From Acidobacteriota bacterium (GTDB lineage: Bacteria; Acidobacteriota; Terriglobia; Bryobacterales; Bryobacteraceae), in the NCBI GenBank assembly GCA_016871015.1, contig VFZX01000024.1, positions 1-42,028 of the forward strand: a stretch of DNA of 42,028 bases. Reading direction: 5' to 3'. The notes under the pieces were generated by a model that was not told where the DNA came from, did no database searches, and saw only the letters and a program-made list of their open reading frames with translations. This document shows positions 1 to 8,374 of this stretch, piece after piece (the stretch's first letter is position 1; each line of letters opens with the position of its first letter). The position numbers and the translations under genes are program-made.

Positions 1-49
1 TCGCGCGGAGAAGGTGTAAGGTGAAGATCGAGCCGCACCCGCCCTTGAT

Positions 50-84
50 AAGTGTCAAGCAAGAATCCAGGCTAAAGTGTCAAG
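50..84. repeat. short direct repeats, possible insertion-sequence end
   Basis: The 10-mer AAGTGTCAAG occurs at 50-59 and again at 75-84, a period of 25 bp. Repeated short motifs near the tip are typical of IS21-type element ends. The RHS reading frame to the right loses its family character at about position 108, just beside these repeats. I infer that a mobile element extending left of the window interrupted the RHS gene. No transposase is visible inside the window, so the family is not established. Confidence 0.35.
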
Positions 85-904
85 GATGTGTCCGGTCGCG
101 CACGCCTGAATAGAAGAACACCTGTTCAATAGTGGACGAACCCTGCTGGAACCGCTTCCACACCCGCTTGTTGCCAGCATCATAGCCATAGAACTGGTCC
201 GGCAAGCTAACATGGCTCCACTTGGTTAGACGGTTCTCGACATCGTACTCCCAGCCCCCCGTTCCGCCGAAATTCCCGTTTGCGTCATATCCACCACCGT
301 CCAGCCGGTTCGTTGCCGCGCTCACTCCAATTGACTGGCCATTCTTGGCCGTCAAGTTGCCGTACCGGTCATACGCGTAGGTCTCTCCCCACCCCTGGTT
401 GGACGTCGCCGAGATCAACCGGTTCAACGCGTCATAGCCATACGTCACCGACTCCCCGTTGAACGTCATACTCGAAATCCGCCCATTGTTCCCCGTCCCC
501 GGAAACACGTAGCCGACGTTCACACCTGTCGGACCGCCCGAGATCCCAATCAACTGCCCGAGGGGGTTGTAGGTCCGCGATTCCGTCCCGCCGCCGAAGT
601 TCATGGTCGCAAGCGTCCCGTCCACATTATACGCGTGCTCGACACGAATTCCGTACCCCCCGCGCTCGCTCGATCCCATCTTCTGCAGCCTCCCCATGGT
701 GAAGTGAATCGCAGTCGGAGTGGGCTGGGTGAAGCCGCCATTGTTCAGCCACGCCGCGGGGTACTGCATCCATGTCATCTTGGCCTCGCTGTCGTAGGCG
801 TGCTGCGCCTCCAACGTCCCCGTCCGGTTCACCGAACCCGGATCCGGTGCCGTCACATCCATCCACTTGCCTGTCGCCGGCCCACCACCCGAGCAGATTC
901 GCAG
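80..904 (-). pseudogene. RHS/YD-repeat protein fragment
   Basis: RHS proteins are large cell-surface or secreted beta-cocoon shells built from YD repeats. This fragment shows the repeats clearly, for example VTYGYDALNRLISATSN, ETYAYDRYGNLTAKNG and WEYDVENRLTKW. The open frame runs from an in-frame stop at 905-907 to a stop at 80; the first ATG is at 862. It has only about 260 residues, whereas full RHS proteins usually exceed 1000, so both ends are missing. After the conserved EQVFFYSG the frame reads a few unrelated residues and stops, next to the repeats at 50-84. I read it as a piece of a large RHS gene cut by insertion or recombination. A short standalone RHS cassette is a less likely alternative. 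Confidence 0.8.
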
Positions 905-953
905 CTACATCCGCGAGCAGGAGCACGCGAATGGAACCCAAAGAGACTTCTGA
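882..953 (+). pseudogene. possible RAYT (REP-associated transposase) C-terminal remnant
   Basis: The frame beginning at 882 reads EQIRSYIREQEHANG before a stop at 951-953. This resembles the C-terminal YIxxQExHH helix of REP-associated tyrosine (Y1/IS200-like) transposases. A neighbouring frame continues with a plausible basic tail to a stop at 1006-1008, so a frameshift may lie in between. Two REP-like hairpins follow directly (999-1044), which is where REPs sit relative to RAYT genes. The piece is very short, so this is a tentative reading. Confidence 0.3.
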
Positions 954-998
954 TCAACTGAAGAGGCGCGCTTGGCGCGACGCCCAGACCCTTAATCG

Positions 999-1044
999 AC
1001 CGCCTTGAGGCGGCCCAACTCATCAAGCCACCCGCTTTGCGGGG
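999..1044. repeat. REP-like hairpin pair
   Basis: There are two small GC-rich hairpins. CCGCC (1000-1004) and GGCGG (1009-1013) enclose a TTGA loop. CCCGC (1031-1035) and GCGGG (1039-1043) enclose a TTT loop. About 17 nt separate them. Paired short hairpins beside a RAYT-like remnant fit a REP/BIME element. Genome-wide copy number would confirm it. Confidence 0.4.
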
Positions 1045-1182
1045 GCCTGACTTGGCGACGGGAGAGAAGGCGTTCGGAGGCCACATTGAACCGGGGACGA
1101 CCGTGTTAACCTTCGCCAGCGTGATCCTCGGGATTCTGGGTGACGATATCGATCTCAACAAGGTCGACGACAAGACGTACCG

Positions 1183-1377
1183 GTGGGGGCCCGACAAGTC
1201 CGAGGGGTTCGGGACTTCTCTTCGCAGTGGCGGGAGGCGGTCATCAAGCAGAACAAGGAAGCGCTCGGCAAACTCCTGGCCGATGACATGTCCGAGGTTG
1301 ACGCCGCCAGTCAATACCCTCCATCGCCAGAGCGTGGCCACCTGTGGGACCCGTGTTTCGACGTTCACGGAAATTGA
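1183..1377 (+). pseudogene. DUF4440/SnoaL-like protein remnant
   Basis: This 64-residue frame contains QWREAVIKQNKEALGKLLAD, which matches the first helix of NTF2-fold DUF4440/SnoaL-like proteins. The rest of the cone-shaped domain, usually about 110-130 residues, is absent. Downstream residues look random before a stop at 1375-1377. An adjacent frame starting at 1037 is open but has no recognisable family. I read the 1040-1380 stretch as decayed coding sequence. No Shine-Dalgarno supports a functional start. Confidence 0.35.
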
Positions 1378-1505
1378 AAATATTCTCAAAGTCCTCCAAC
1401 CCCCATCCCCTCAATCACATCCCGCCAATCCCGGTGCGGCCATTTTCCCCCTTCCCCTTGACACCCTTCTATCCTGCCCTCGACGGACAACTTCCAGGGC
1501 ACATC

Positions 1506-2153
1506 ATGCAACGCACACAAAAACAAGCCGAAGCCAGCCGCGCCAACGGCGCGCACTCCCGCGGACCCGCCACCACGCAAGGCAAAGCCGCATCCTCGCG
1601 CAACGCTCTCAAACACGGGCTCACCTCCCGCGACATCGTCCTCACCACCGAGGACCCCGCCGAATGGGAAGCCCTCCGCCAGTCCTTCCATGACCACTGG
1701 CGGCCCGAAGGCGACATGGAATCCCGCCTTGTCGAGACCCTCGCCGCCTGCGACTGGCGTCTCCAGCGCGCCCTCGCCATGGAGACCGCGCTCCTCAACA
1801 CCGAAATGGACATAATGGCGTCTGAAATCGACCGCGTATTTTCCGAAATCGACGGACCAAGCCGCCAGGCGCTCGCCTTCAAGTCCCTCGCCGGATCCAG
1901 AGCGCTCGAACAGCTCCAGCGCCACCAGACCCGGCTCACTAGCGAATTCCACCGCACCTGGAAGCTCCTCAAGCAACTCCAGGAAGAACGGGCCGCTCAG
2001 GAGCAAATTGCCTCCGCGCAAAACGAACCCGAGCCGGAGTCCGCGCCGGAGCCCGATCACCCCCCCGCACCCGCTCTTCTCCAGCCAACCACTCCCTCCC
2101 GCGCCCAAATCACGCCTGACGAGGAGGAAAAACCGCAATGTCCCCCGGCCTGA
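1506..2153 (+). CDS. hypothetical protein with N-terminal NALKHGL motif
   Basis: The 215-residue protein starts MQRTQKQAEASRANGAHSRG and carries the sequence SSRNALKHGLTSR at about residues 30-42. I recall this motif from many short uncharacterised proteins in Acidobacteria and Planctomycetes, often near mobile elements. The middle (about 50-165) is predicted helical and charged. The tail from about 170 is Pro/Glu-rich and probably disordered. The frame stays open upstream to 1344, but the ATG at 1506 is where the family-like sequence begins, so I chose it. It overlaps the next small gene by 16 nt. The function is unknown; the abundant basic N-terminus could bind nucleic acid, which is only a guess. 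Confidence 0.7.
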   Translation: MQRTQKQAEASRANGAHSRGPATTQGKAASSRNALKHGLTSRDIVLTTEDPAEWEALRQSFHDHWRPEGDMESRLVETLAACDWRLQRALAMETALLNTEMDIMASEIDRVFSEIDGPSRQALAFKSLAGSRALEQLQRHQTRLTSEFHRTWKLLKQLQEERAAQEQIASAQNEPEPESAPEPDHPPAPALLQPTTPSRAQITPDEEEKPQCPPA

Positions 2154-2392
2154 CCCCCTACACGCCGCGAAACCAGGTGCCGCCCAGTGTCATCTCCCCG
2201 CTCACCTGCCGCCACCGCCGCCGCTGCGAGTGCGATCAACCACCGGCCAGCGCCACCAGTGTGCCCTTGGCCGATCTTCCGGAAGGCTCCTGGCGTCCCA
2301 TCGGCGAAGCCATCCTCGCAGCGCTCCAGCCCTTCCCCGACGCTTTCGGCGCCGTCGTCAAGGTGCTGCTGCGCTTCCAAATGAAATCATGA
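2138..2392 (+). CDS. small hypothetical protein, coupled to the gene before
   Basis: This is an 84-residue frame whose ATG lies inside the end of the preceding gene (16-nt overlap). A GAGGAGG sequence sits about 10 nt before the ATG, a reasonable ribosome binding site. The N-terminal half is Pro/Cys/Arg-rich with no recognised domain. The C-terminal half (IGEAILAALQPFPDAFGAVV) is likely an amphipathic helix. It has no signal peptide. It could be a real partner of the upstream gene or chance coding capacity in GC-rich DNA. Confidence 0.45.
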   Translation: MSPGLTPYTPRNQVPPSVISPLTCRHRRRCECDQPPASATSVPLADLPEGSWRPIGEAILAALQPFPDAFGAVVKVLLRFQMKS

Positions 2393-2443
2393 ACGGACCC
2401 GCGCGGCGGCAAGCGGCGCAGTGTTAAAATTCCCTCCGGACCT

Positions 2444-3733
2444 ATGGACAACCCTAACGACCGCCGCGGCTTTCTCAAGTCGGCATCCGCGGCATTCACA
2501 ACTTCTCTCTTCACCGGCGCGGTGAAGGGCGCAAACGAGCGCGTCCGCATCTCCCACATCGGGATGGGACGCATGGGCCGTGGCAATCTCGGGTATTCAA
2601 TGAAACAGGACAACGTCGAGATTGTCTCGGTGTGCGACGTCTACCAGCCGCACCTCGATCAGGCGGTCAAGATGACGGAGGGCAAAGCGAAAGGCATCCG
2701 CGATTTCCGCGAGATCCTCGCCGACAAGAGCATCGACATCGTGGCCATCTCGACGCCGGATCACTGGCACGCCTACATGACCGTCGAGGCGTGTAAAGCC
2801 GGCAAGGACGTCTACGTCGAAAAGCCGATCTGCGTGACGATGGACGAGGGCCAAAAGATGGTGCAGGCCGCGCGCAAGTACAAGCGCGTCGTGCAGGCGG
2901 GCACCATGCAGCGCTCCGGAGTCCACTTCCAGAAGGCGGCTGAAATCGTGCAGAGCGGCGACCTGGGAAAGATCTGCTTTGTCCGCACGTGGAACTACGG
3001 CAACATGCAGCAGGAAGGCATCGGGAATCCGCCCGACGGCGATCCGCCTTCCGAGCTCGATTGGGACATGTGGCTCGGCCCGGCTCCAATGCGCGCGTTC
3101 AACAAGAACCGCTTCGGTGTCGATCCCAAAGCGTTCTCCCACTTCCGCTGGTTCTGGGACTACGCGGGCGGCATGATGACCGACTGGGGAATCCACTTGC
3201 TCGACATCGTCCAGATGGCGATGAAAGAGGCGATGCCCACGGCGATCACGGCGGTCGGCGGCAAGTACTGGCTCACCGACAACCGCGACACTCCGGACAC
3301 GCTCCAAGTCAGCTACGAGTATCCGGGCTTCGTCTGCACGTACGAGAACCGGAACTCGAACGGCCAGTCGATGTTCGACAAGGGCTACGGGATCCTGTTC
3401 CACGGGACCAAAGGGACCCTGTTCGTCGACCGGAGCATCTACCGGCTGGTGCCGGAGCGCGGATCCACGCTCGAGGCCACCGAGGTGAAGTCGTCCAACA
3501 ACGCCAATCTCGCGCACTGGGCCAACTTCCTCGACTGCGTGAAGACGCGCAAGAATCCGGTCAGCGACATCGAGGTCTGCAACCGTTCCACCGCAACGTG
3601 CCTGCTCGGCAACATCGCGCTACGGAGCAGGCTTCGGATTGATTTCGACCCGCAGAACTGGACCATCGCGCAGAAGGAGGCGCGCCGGTACATGTCGCGT
3701 CCGGAGCGGAAGCCGTGGCGCATCGTGGTGTAG
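2444..3733 (+). CDS. Tat-exported Gfo/Idh/MocA-family oxidoreductase
   Basis: The 429-residue protein is an NAD(P)-dependent sugar or polyol dehydrogenase of the Gfo/Idh/MocA fold. The N-terminus has a twin-arginine signal (DRRGFLK, residues 6-12) and a short hydrophobic stretch, so it is probably exported folded with its cofactor. The Rossmann loop is GMGRMG (40-45). The conserved EKP motif (126-128) supplies the catalytic lysine region. WDYAGGMMTDWGIHLLD fits the C-terminal substrate domain. The substrate cannot be read from sequence. The next gene starts inside its 3' end (19-nt overlap), implying co-translation. No Shine-Dalgarno precedes the ATG; a TAAAAT hexamer lies at 2425-2430, suggesting a very short leader. 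Confidence 0.9.
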   Translation: MDNPNDRRGFLKSASAAFTTSLFTGAVKGANERVRISHIGMGRMGRGNLGYSMKQDNVEIVSVCDVYQPHLDQAVKMTEGKAKGIRDFREILADKSIDIVAISTPDHWHAYMTVEACKAGKDVYVEKPICVTMDEGQKMVQAARKYKRVVQAGTMQRSGVHFQKAAEIVQSGDLGKICFVRTWNYGNMQQEGIGNPPDGDPPSELDWDMWLGPAPMRAFNKNRFGVDPKAFSHFRWFWDYAGGMMTDWGIHLLDIVQMAMKEAMPTAITAVGGKYWLTDNRDTPDTLQVSYEYPGFVCTYENRNSNGQSMFDKGYGILFHGTKGTLFVDRSIYRLVPERGSTLEATEVKSSNNANLAHWANFLDCVKTRKNPVSDIEVCNRSTATCLLGNIALRSRLRIDFDPQNWTIAQKEARRYMSRPERKPWRIVV

Positions 3734-6375
3734 CGGCGGCCGTTCTGCTCGCCGCATCGGTTGAGGCGGCGCCGCGGACATTCCTGGTCCGGTTCGGGTT
3801 GGACCGCAAGCCGGCGGTCGACTGGAGCGGGTCCGTTTCACCGGCGCCCCAGTCGATGACGGGCTGGCAGTTTGATCAGCAGGACAGCTTGTCCGCGCCG
3901 CGATGGAAAGCAGCCACGCGCGACGAGACCTATTGGGAAACGCCGTACGAAGCCTCGATGAAGGGCACTACGCGGCTGAACAAGGTGACGATGAAGGGAG
4001 TGGTGATCGAGTACCCCGAATCCTTCACCGGTCCGGCGCGGATCTCAACCGCGCAGGGGGAGTTCTCGTTTTCCGGTCCCGGAACATTTCTCGACGGCCG
4101 CGTTTCGGTGTCAACCGCTCCTTCGATTGAGCCGTTGACGAGAGGTCCGGATGCCGACGATTATCCGTCGCTACTCGAGACCAGGGACGCCACGTTCCTC
4201 CTATGGCAGGTGTATGAGAAGGACGGAGACCGGATCTACGCGCGCCGCCGCGTGAATGGATCCTGGCTGGCGTCCGAGCCGCTCACGGCGGGCAAGGGCG
4301 ACTTCTTCCGCACGGCCCTCGCGCAGGACAAGCGCGGCCATGTGTGGGCCGTGTGGAGCGCGCAGGTGAGCGGCAACTTCGATCTGTACGGCCGCCGCTG
4401 GGATGGATTGAAGTGGCTGAGCGAAGAGCGGATCACGAGTGCGCCCGCGGCCGACATCTATCACACAGCGGTGGCCGACCGCGGCGGCAATGTGCATCTC
4501 GCCTGGCAAGCGGCGCGGGACGGCAACTTCGATATCTATACCAAGAGTTGGGACGGGACCCGCTGGTCAGCCGAGCGGAAACTGTCCGAGTCCACCGCGA
4601 ATGATTGGGAGCCGGCGCTCGCCGCCGCGCCCGACGGATCCGTGATGGCGCTGTGGGACACCTACGGTCGCGGCAACTACGACATCGTGATGCGGCCGCT
4701 GCGGGGCGGGCGCGTGACGCCGCTCGTCAACAGCGGCGCGTTCGAGGCACGGGTGAGCGCTCAGTACGACGCGCAGGGGCGGTTGTGGATCGGCTGGGAT
4801 GAAGGCGACTGGAATTGGGGCAAGGATTACGGACAAGGAATTATCGATAAGGGCCGCGGCCTGATGGTCCGGCGGCAGGCCCGCGTGGCGATGTGGGCCA
4901 ACGGACGCTTGCAGCAGCCCGCGGGTGACCTCAGTGGCGCGGTTCCAGCCGAGTACCGCCAGGCGTTTCAAAGCTCGAAGCTGGTACTGAGCGCAGGCGG
5001 CGCGCCGCGCGTCTTCTTCCGGTTCCGCGTGAACACGCCGGTGAAGGCCGGGGGCGAATCGGCGCGTACGATGTGGAGGCAGGGGACAACCGTCCACAAC
5101 GGCGCGGGCTGGGATCCGATGACGGAGTTTCCAGGCGGATACGGCCGGATCGACGCGGGTTTCGCGGCCACCGGCAGCTATGCCGTCTGGGCGACCGACA
5201 ACCGGCCTTGGCCGTCAGCCGCAACCGCCGATCAGGACCTGATGGGCGCCGGGCTTCCCGCGGACCCGGCGCGTCCAGTGGCGCTGACCGCGTTCGCACC
5301 GAACACGGAAAACCTGCCCGATTCGCATCCCACCGAGCGCGCCGATCTCGCCCGGATCCGCGGTTATCGCGCCACGGTGAATGGCAAACAGTTCCGCATC
5401 GTGCGCGGCGATGTGCACCGGCACACCGACATCTCGTGGGACGGCAACCGCGACGGATCCTTGCACGATGCCTACCGGTACGCCCTCGACGCGGTAGGGT
5501 TCGAGTACCTGGGTGTGTGCGATCACCAGGCGGGCAATATGATCGCCTACAACTGGTGGATGATCCAGAAGGCGGTGGACCTGTTCTCGATTCCGGGGAC
5601 GTTCGCGCCGCTGTATTCTTATGAGCGCAGCTTGCCGTATCCGAACGGCCACCGCAACGTGCTGTTCGCCGAGCGTGGACGCCCGGTGCTTGAAATCTCA
5701 CAGGCCGAGCAGCGCGGAACTGAGGGCGCGGCGAAGCTGTACGAGTACCTCAGGAAGTTCAGCGGACTGACAACATCGCACACCTCGGCCACGGGCGCGG
5801 GCACCGACTGGCGCGATTCCAACGAAGAACTCGAACCGGTGGTCGAGATCTACCAGGGCTACCGGCGCAACTACGAGGGTCCTGGGACTCCGCGGTCTCC
5901 TGGACAGGGCGAGGAACCTTCACGATTCGCCCCGGGATACGTGTGGAACGCCTGGTCCAAGGGCATCAAGCTGGGCGTGCAGTCCAGCTCGGATCACGTG
6001 TCGACGCACGTCTCCTACGCGGCGATGTTCGTCGAGAGCATTGACCGGCAGTCGATTCTCGATGCGGTGCGGGCGCGCCGGGCTTATGCGGCGACCGACA
6101 ACATCGTGGTCGACTTCCGGGTCGGGTCGAGCTTTGCGGGCGCGGCCGGAGCGGCACAGGCGCCGGTCCACGCGCGGGTGCTCGGAACGGGTCCGATCGC
6201 GCGAGTGGTGCTGGTGCGGAACAACCGGGTGATCTACACGCATCCGGGATCAGGGGCGGAGGTCCGGTTTGATTACACCGATGCGGATCCGGGTTCGGGC
6301 GAGCGGTACTACTATGTCCGGGTGGAGCAGCAGGACGGGCAGTTGGCGTGGAGTTCGCCGGTATGGGTGAAGTAG
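3715..6375 (+). CDS. secreted beta-propeller plus PHP-domain (DUF3604-like) protein
   Basis: The protein has 886 residues from a GTG start overlapping the upstream gene by 19 nt. An N-terminal signal peptide ends near VEAAP (about residues 17-20). Residues about 140-420 contain repeated blades of the type W-x-GNxDIY-x-WDG-x-W, as in sialidase/BNR-like propellers. The C-terminal half is a PHP-type metallo-phosphoesterase-like domain: GDVHRHTD (H568, H570), CDH (D603, H604), H689 and SSSDH (D760, H761) supply candidate metal ligands. DUF3604 proteins share this layout. A hydrolytic role outside the cytoplasm is likely, but the substrate is unknown. Pairing with a Tat oxidoreductase suggests periplasmic processing of a sugar-linked compound. 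Confidence 0.8.
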   Translation: MAHRGVAAAVLLAASVEAAPRTFLVRFGLDRKPAVDWSGSVSPAPQSMTGWQFDQQDSLSAPRWKAATRDETYWETPYEASMKGTTRLNKVTMKGVVIEYPESFTGPARISTAQGEFSFSGPGTFLDGRVSVSTAPSIEPLTRGPDADDYPSLLETRDATFLLWQVYEKDGDRIYARRRVNGSWLASEPLTAGKGDFFRTALAQDKRGHVWAVWSAQVSGNFDLYGRRWDGLKWLSEERITSAPAADIYHTAVADRGGNVHLAWQAARDGNFDIYTKSWDGTRWSAERKLSESTANDWEPALAAAPDGSVMALWDTYGRGNYDIVMRPLRGGRVTPLVNSGAFEARVSAQYDAQGRLWIGWDEGDWNWGKDYGQGIIDKGRGLMVRRQARVAMWANGRLQQPAGDLSGAVPAEYRQAFQSSKLVLSAGGAPRVFFRFRVNTPVKAGGESARTMWRQGTTVHNGAGWDPMTEFPGGYGRIDAGFAATGSYAVWATDNRPWPSAATADQDLMGAGLPADPARPVALTAFAPNTENLPDSHPTERADLARIRGYRATVNGKQFRIVRGDVHRHTDISWDGNRDGSLHDAYRYALDAVGFEYLGVCDHQAGNMIAYNWWMIQKAVDLFSIPGTFAPLYSYERSLPYPNGHRNVLFAERGRPVLEISQAEQRGTEGAAKLYEYLRKFSGLTTSHTSATGAGTDWRDSNEELEPVVEIYQGYRRNYEGPGTPRSPGQGEEPSRFAPGYVWNAWSKGIKLGVQSSSDHVSTHVSYAAMFVESIDRQSILDAVRARRAYAATDNIVVDFRVGSSFAGAAGAAQAPVHARVLGTGPIARVVLVRNNRVIYTHPGSGAEVRFDYTDADPGSGERYYYVRVEQQDGQLAWSSPVWVK

Positions 6376-6386
6376 CGAGTCACCCC

Positions 6387-8318
6387 TTACTTCCCCATCA
6401 CGAAATCCCATTCCTTCCCCGACTGCGCCACCATCGCCGCGACATCCCGCTCCAGCAAGTACCTCCCTCGGACCAGCTTTCGCGCTTCAGCCCGCACCAG
6501 TCCAAGGTACCGGTCCTTCGTTCCGTACCGGCGCAGGACCTCGTCCCGCGAAAACGGCAGGTACGATCCGGACATGCTGAATAACTCCTCCGAAGCCCCG
6601 ATCGCCGGCGCGCGAAGGTTCCAGCCTGTATGCGCGGCCAGCGGAACCGCGACTTGCGGCGTCTTGAGTCCACCGATGTCGTTGCCATCCGCGTCCACCT
6701 GCGGAACCAGCACGCCGAACGCCGGACCCATGCGGGGCGGCTCGTTGGCGACGATCCCACGCGTGCGGAACTCGGGTCCGAAATCGAGCCGGTAGACATC
6801 GTGGAGCCGCACGGGCGTCTTCATTCCATCGCGCTTCGGGAACCGGACTTTCGCAAGCGGCACCAGCTCACCGCGCGCCACCGTTGGATGGACTGAGGGA
6901 GGCGGCGGCTCGTCCTTCACCATCCAGTTCTGCATCGCGATCAGCAGTCCCCGCTCGAACCAGCCCCAGTCATTGCCATTCGCGAGATTCTGCAGGTTCC
7001 GCGACCGCGCCGGCGGGACGCCTCCAGGTCCGTGGTTGCCGCCCGCCATCACGTACAGGCGCGATGTGGGAGCGAGGGGCGCGTCAGCGGATCCGTCGAG
7101 CGTGGTGTGCATCAGCGACGACGCGCGCCCGTAGTATTCATACGACGAGTTCGTGTAGAAGATCTTTGGCAGCACGCCGTCACGGGTGGCGCGATCGAGC
7201 AGTCCTTCGCTGAGTCCGGTGACGGGATCGGATTGCGGCAGGTCGCTGAAGGGATAGATGTCGGTCGGATAGTAGAAGTTGAAGAACGGCCGCGCGTCGC
7301 GTGAAGGCTGTGCGAACTGGTGGTTGAAGCTTCCCCGCCCGCCTCCCGCGACGTTCACCCACACGCCGTCGAACACGCGGCCGCCCTTTTCGCTCCGGTT
7401 GAAGCCCTGGTAGAGGAACGTGCGCAGGAAGCGTCCGCTCTGTGAACTGCCGAAGGCCAGCGCGCGGCGGGCCGCCGGTGCGACTTCGCCGCTCTTGATC
7501 GCCGTGATGAAGTCGCGCACGCCGGCCATTCCGAGTCCCACGACGGCCGGGCCCTCCGACTGGTACACCACCTCGTAGATCTTGCCGGACTCGAATCCGG
7601 ACGGCTTCTCCACCGCGCCGCGGTCGGCCGAGAACCGCCAGTCCGTGCGCGGGATCTCGCGGCGTGGACCGTTGGCGAGAGTCCGTTCGGTCAGCGTGGC
7701 GGGCGCGGCGGGGTCGGCCACCTTGTACGGGAAGAAGAGCCGGTCGCCGAGCGAAAAGCGTGTGAGCGACTCGTCGGGCACGTAGTCCGAGCGGACCACA
7801 CCGCGCACCTGCGCGCCGTTGGCATGGCGGGCTACCGGGACCGTCACGCTCATCAGGGGCGGCTCGCGTGGCACGTCGAACTGCCAGCCGAGCCAGGCCA
7901 ATTGAAATCCCTGTTCCATTAAGAGTCCGTCGCCGAAATCGGCCCCGGTGCGCGGGTCGTTCGAGCCTGCGCCGCGGTTGAACACGTGCACGATGCCTTT
8001 GCGGCCCCGGTTCGAGACTTCGAACAGCACGGTGCCGTTGCCCTTGGCGGGATCGCGTGGAGCCATGAGGACGAAGTCGGCGTGGAACTCGACGAGTCCC
8101 TTCGAGTTGCGCGGCGCGAGTTTGACGTTGGCGACAGGCGCGTTGGCTTCGGCGGTGGGATCCACCGCGAAGTGGGCCACGCCGATGATCCGTTCGTATG
8201 GACCAGTGGAGCCGAACGATTTGCCGTCGAGGATCGGGGACCGTTCGGAGACTTCGATCCGGACAAGTCCGGCGGCAAGAGGCAGGGTGAGTGCGGAGAG
8301 GAGGAGCAGGCGCGTCAC
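6387..8318 (-). CDS. secreted alpha/beta-hydrolase domain protein
   Basis: The 643-residue protein has an N-terminal signal peptide (LLLLSALTLPLAAG). The large alpha/beta-hydrolase domain has a nucleophile elbow FGSSQSGRF at 289-297, with S292 the likely nucleophile, and later an MAGGNHGPGG segment that may carry the catalytic histidine. It matches the family often labelled alpha/beta hydrolase domain (Abhydrolase_10), whose substrates are mostly unknown. The GTG start at 8318 is preceded by TACAAT with only 6 nt between, suggesting a leaderless mRNA. The TonB-dependent receptor gene ends 56 nt upstream on the same strand, so read-through co-expression is also possible. Its end nearly meets the convergent gene ending at 6375. 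Confidence 0.85.
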   Translation of the reverse strand: MTRLLLLSALTLPLAAGLVRIEVSERSPILDGKSFGSTGPYERIIGVAHFAVDPTAEANAPVANVKLAPRNSKGLVEFHADFVLMAPRDPAKGNGTVLFEVSNRGRKGIVHVFNRGAGSNDPRTGADFGDGLLMEQGFQLAWLGWQFDVPREPPLMSVTVPVARHANGAQVRGVVRSDYVPDESLTRFSLGDRLFFPYKVADPAAPATLTERTLANGPRREIPRTDWRFSADRGAVEKPSGFESGKIYEVVYQSEGPAVVGLGMAGVRDFITAIKSGEVAPAARRALAFGSSQSGRFLRTFLYQGFNRSEKGGRVFDGVWVNVAGGGRGSFNHQFAQPSRDARPFFNFYYPTDIYPFSDLPQSDPVTGLSEGLLDRATRDGVLPKIFYTNSSYEYYGRASSLMHTTLDGSADAPLAPTSRLYVMAGGNHGPGGVPPARSRNLQNLANGNDWGWFERGLLIAMQNWMVKDEPPPPSVHPTVARGELVPLAKVRFPKRDGMKTPVRLHDVYRLDFGPEFRTRGIVANEPPRMGPAFGVLVPQVDADGNDIGGLKTPQVAVPLAAHTGWNLRAPAIGASEELFSMSGSYLPFSRDEVLRRYGTKDRYLGLVRAEARKLVRGRYLLERDVAAMVAQSGKEWDFVMGK

Positions 8319-8324
8319 GGAGCT

Positions 8325-8330
8325 ATTGTA
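8325..8330 (-). promoter_or_regulatory. -10-like TACAAT, 6 nt before GTG
   Basis: On the minus strand TACAAT (8330-8325) matches the -10 consensus at 5 of 6 positions. It lies 6 nt before the GTG at 8318, so transcription would start at the first codon. No good -35 is seen. This is one of several similar arrangements in the window. Confidence 0.35.
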
Positions 8331-8374
8331 ATCCGGCGTTCAGCCCCGCGGATCCACCGGCTCTGAAGCAGTCG

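Noticed and set aside
1458-1475. TTGACA followed by TATCCT before the gene at 1506
   Set aside because: Only 6 bp separate the hexamers, far too close for a sigma70 promoter.
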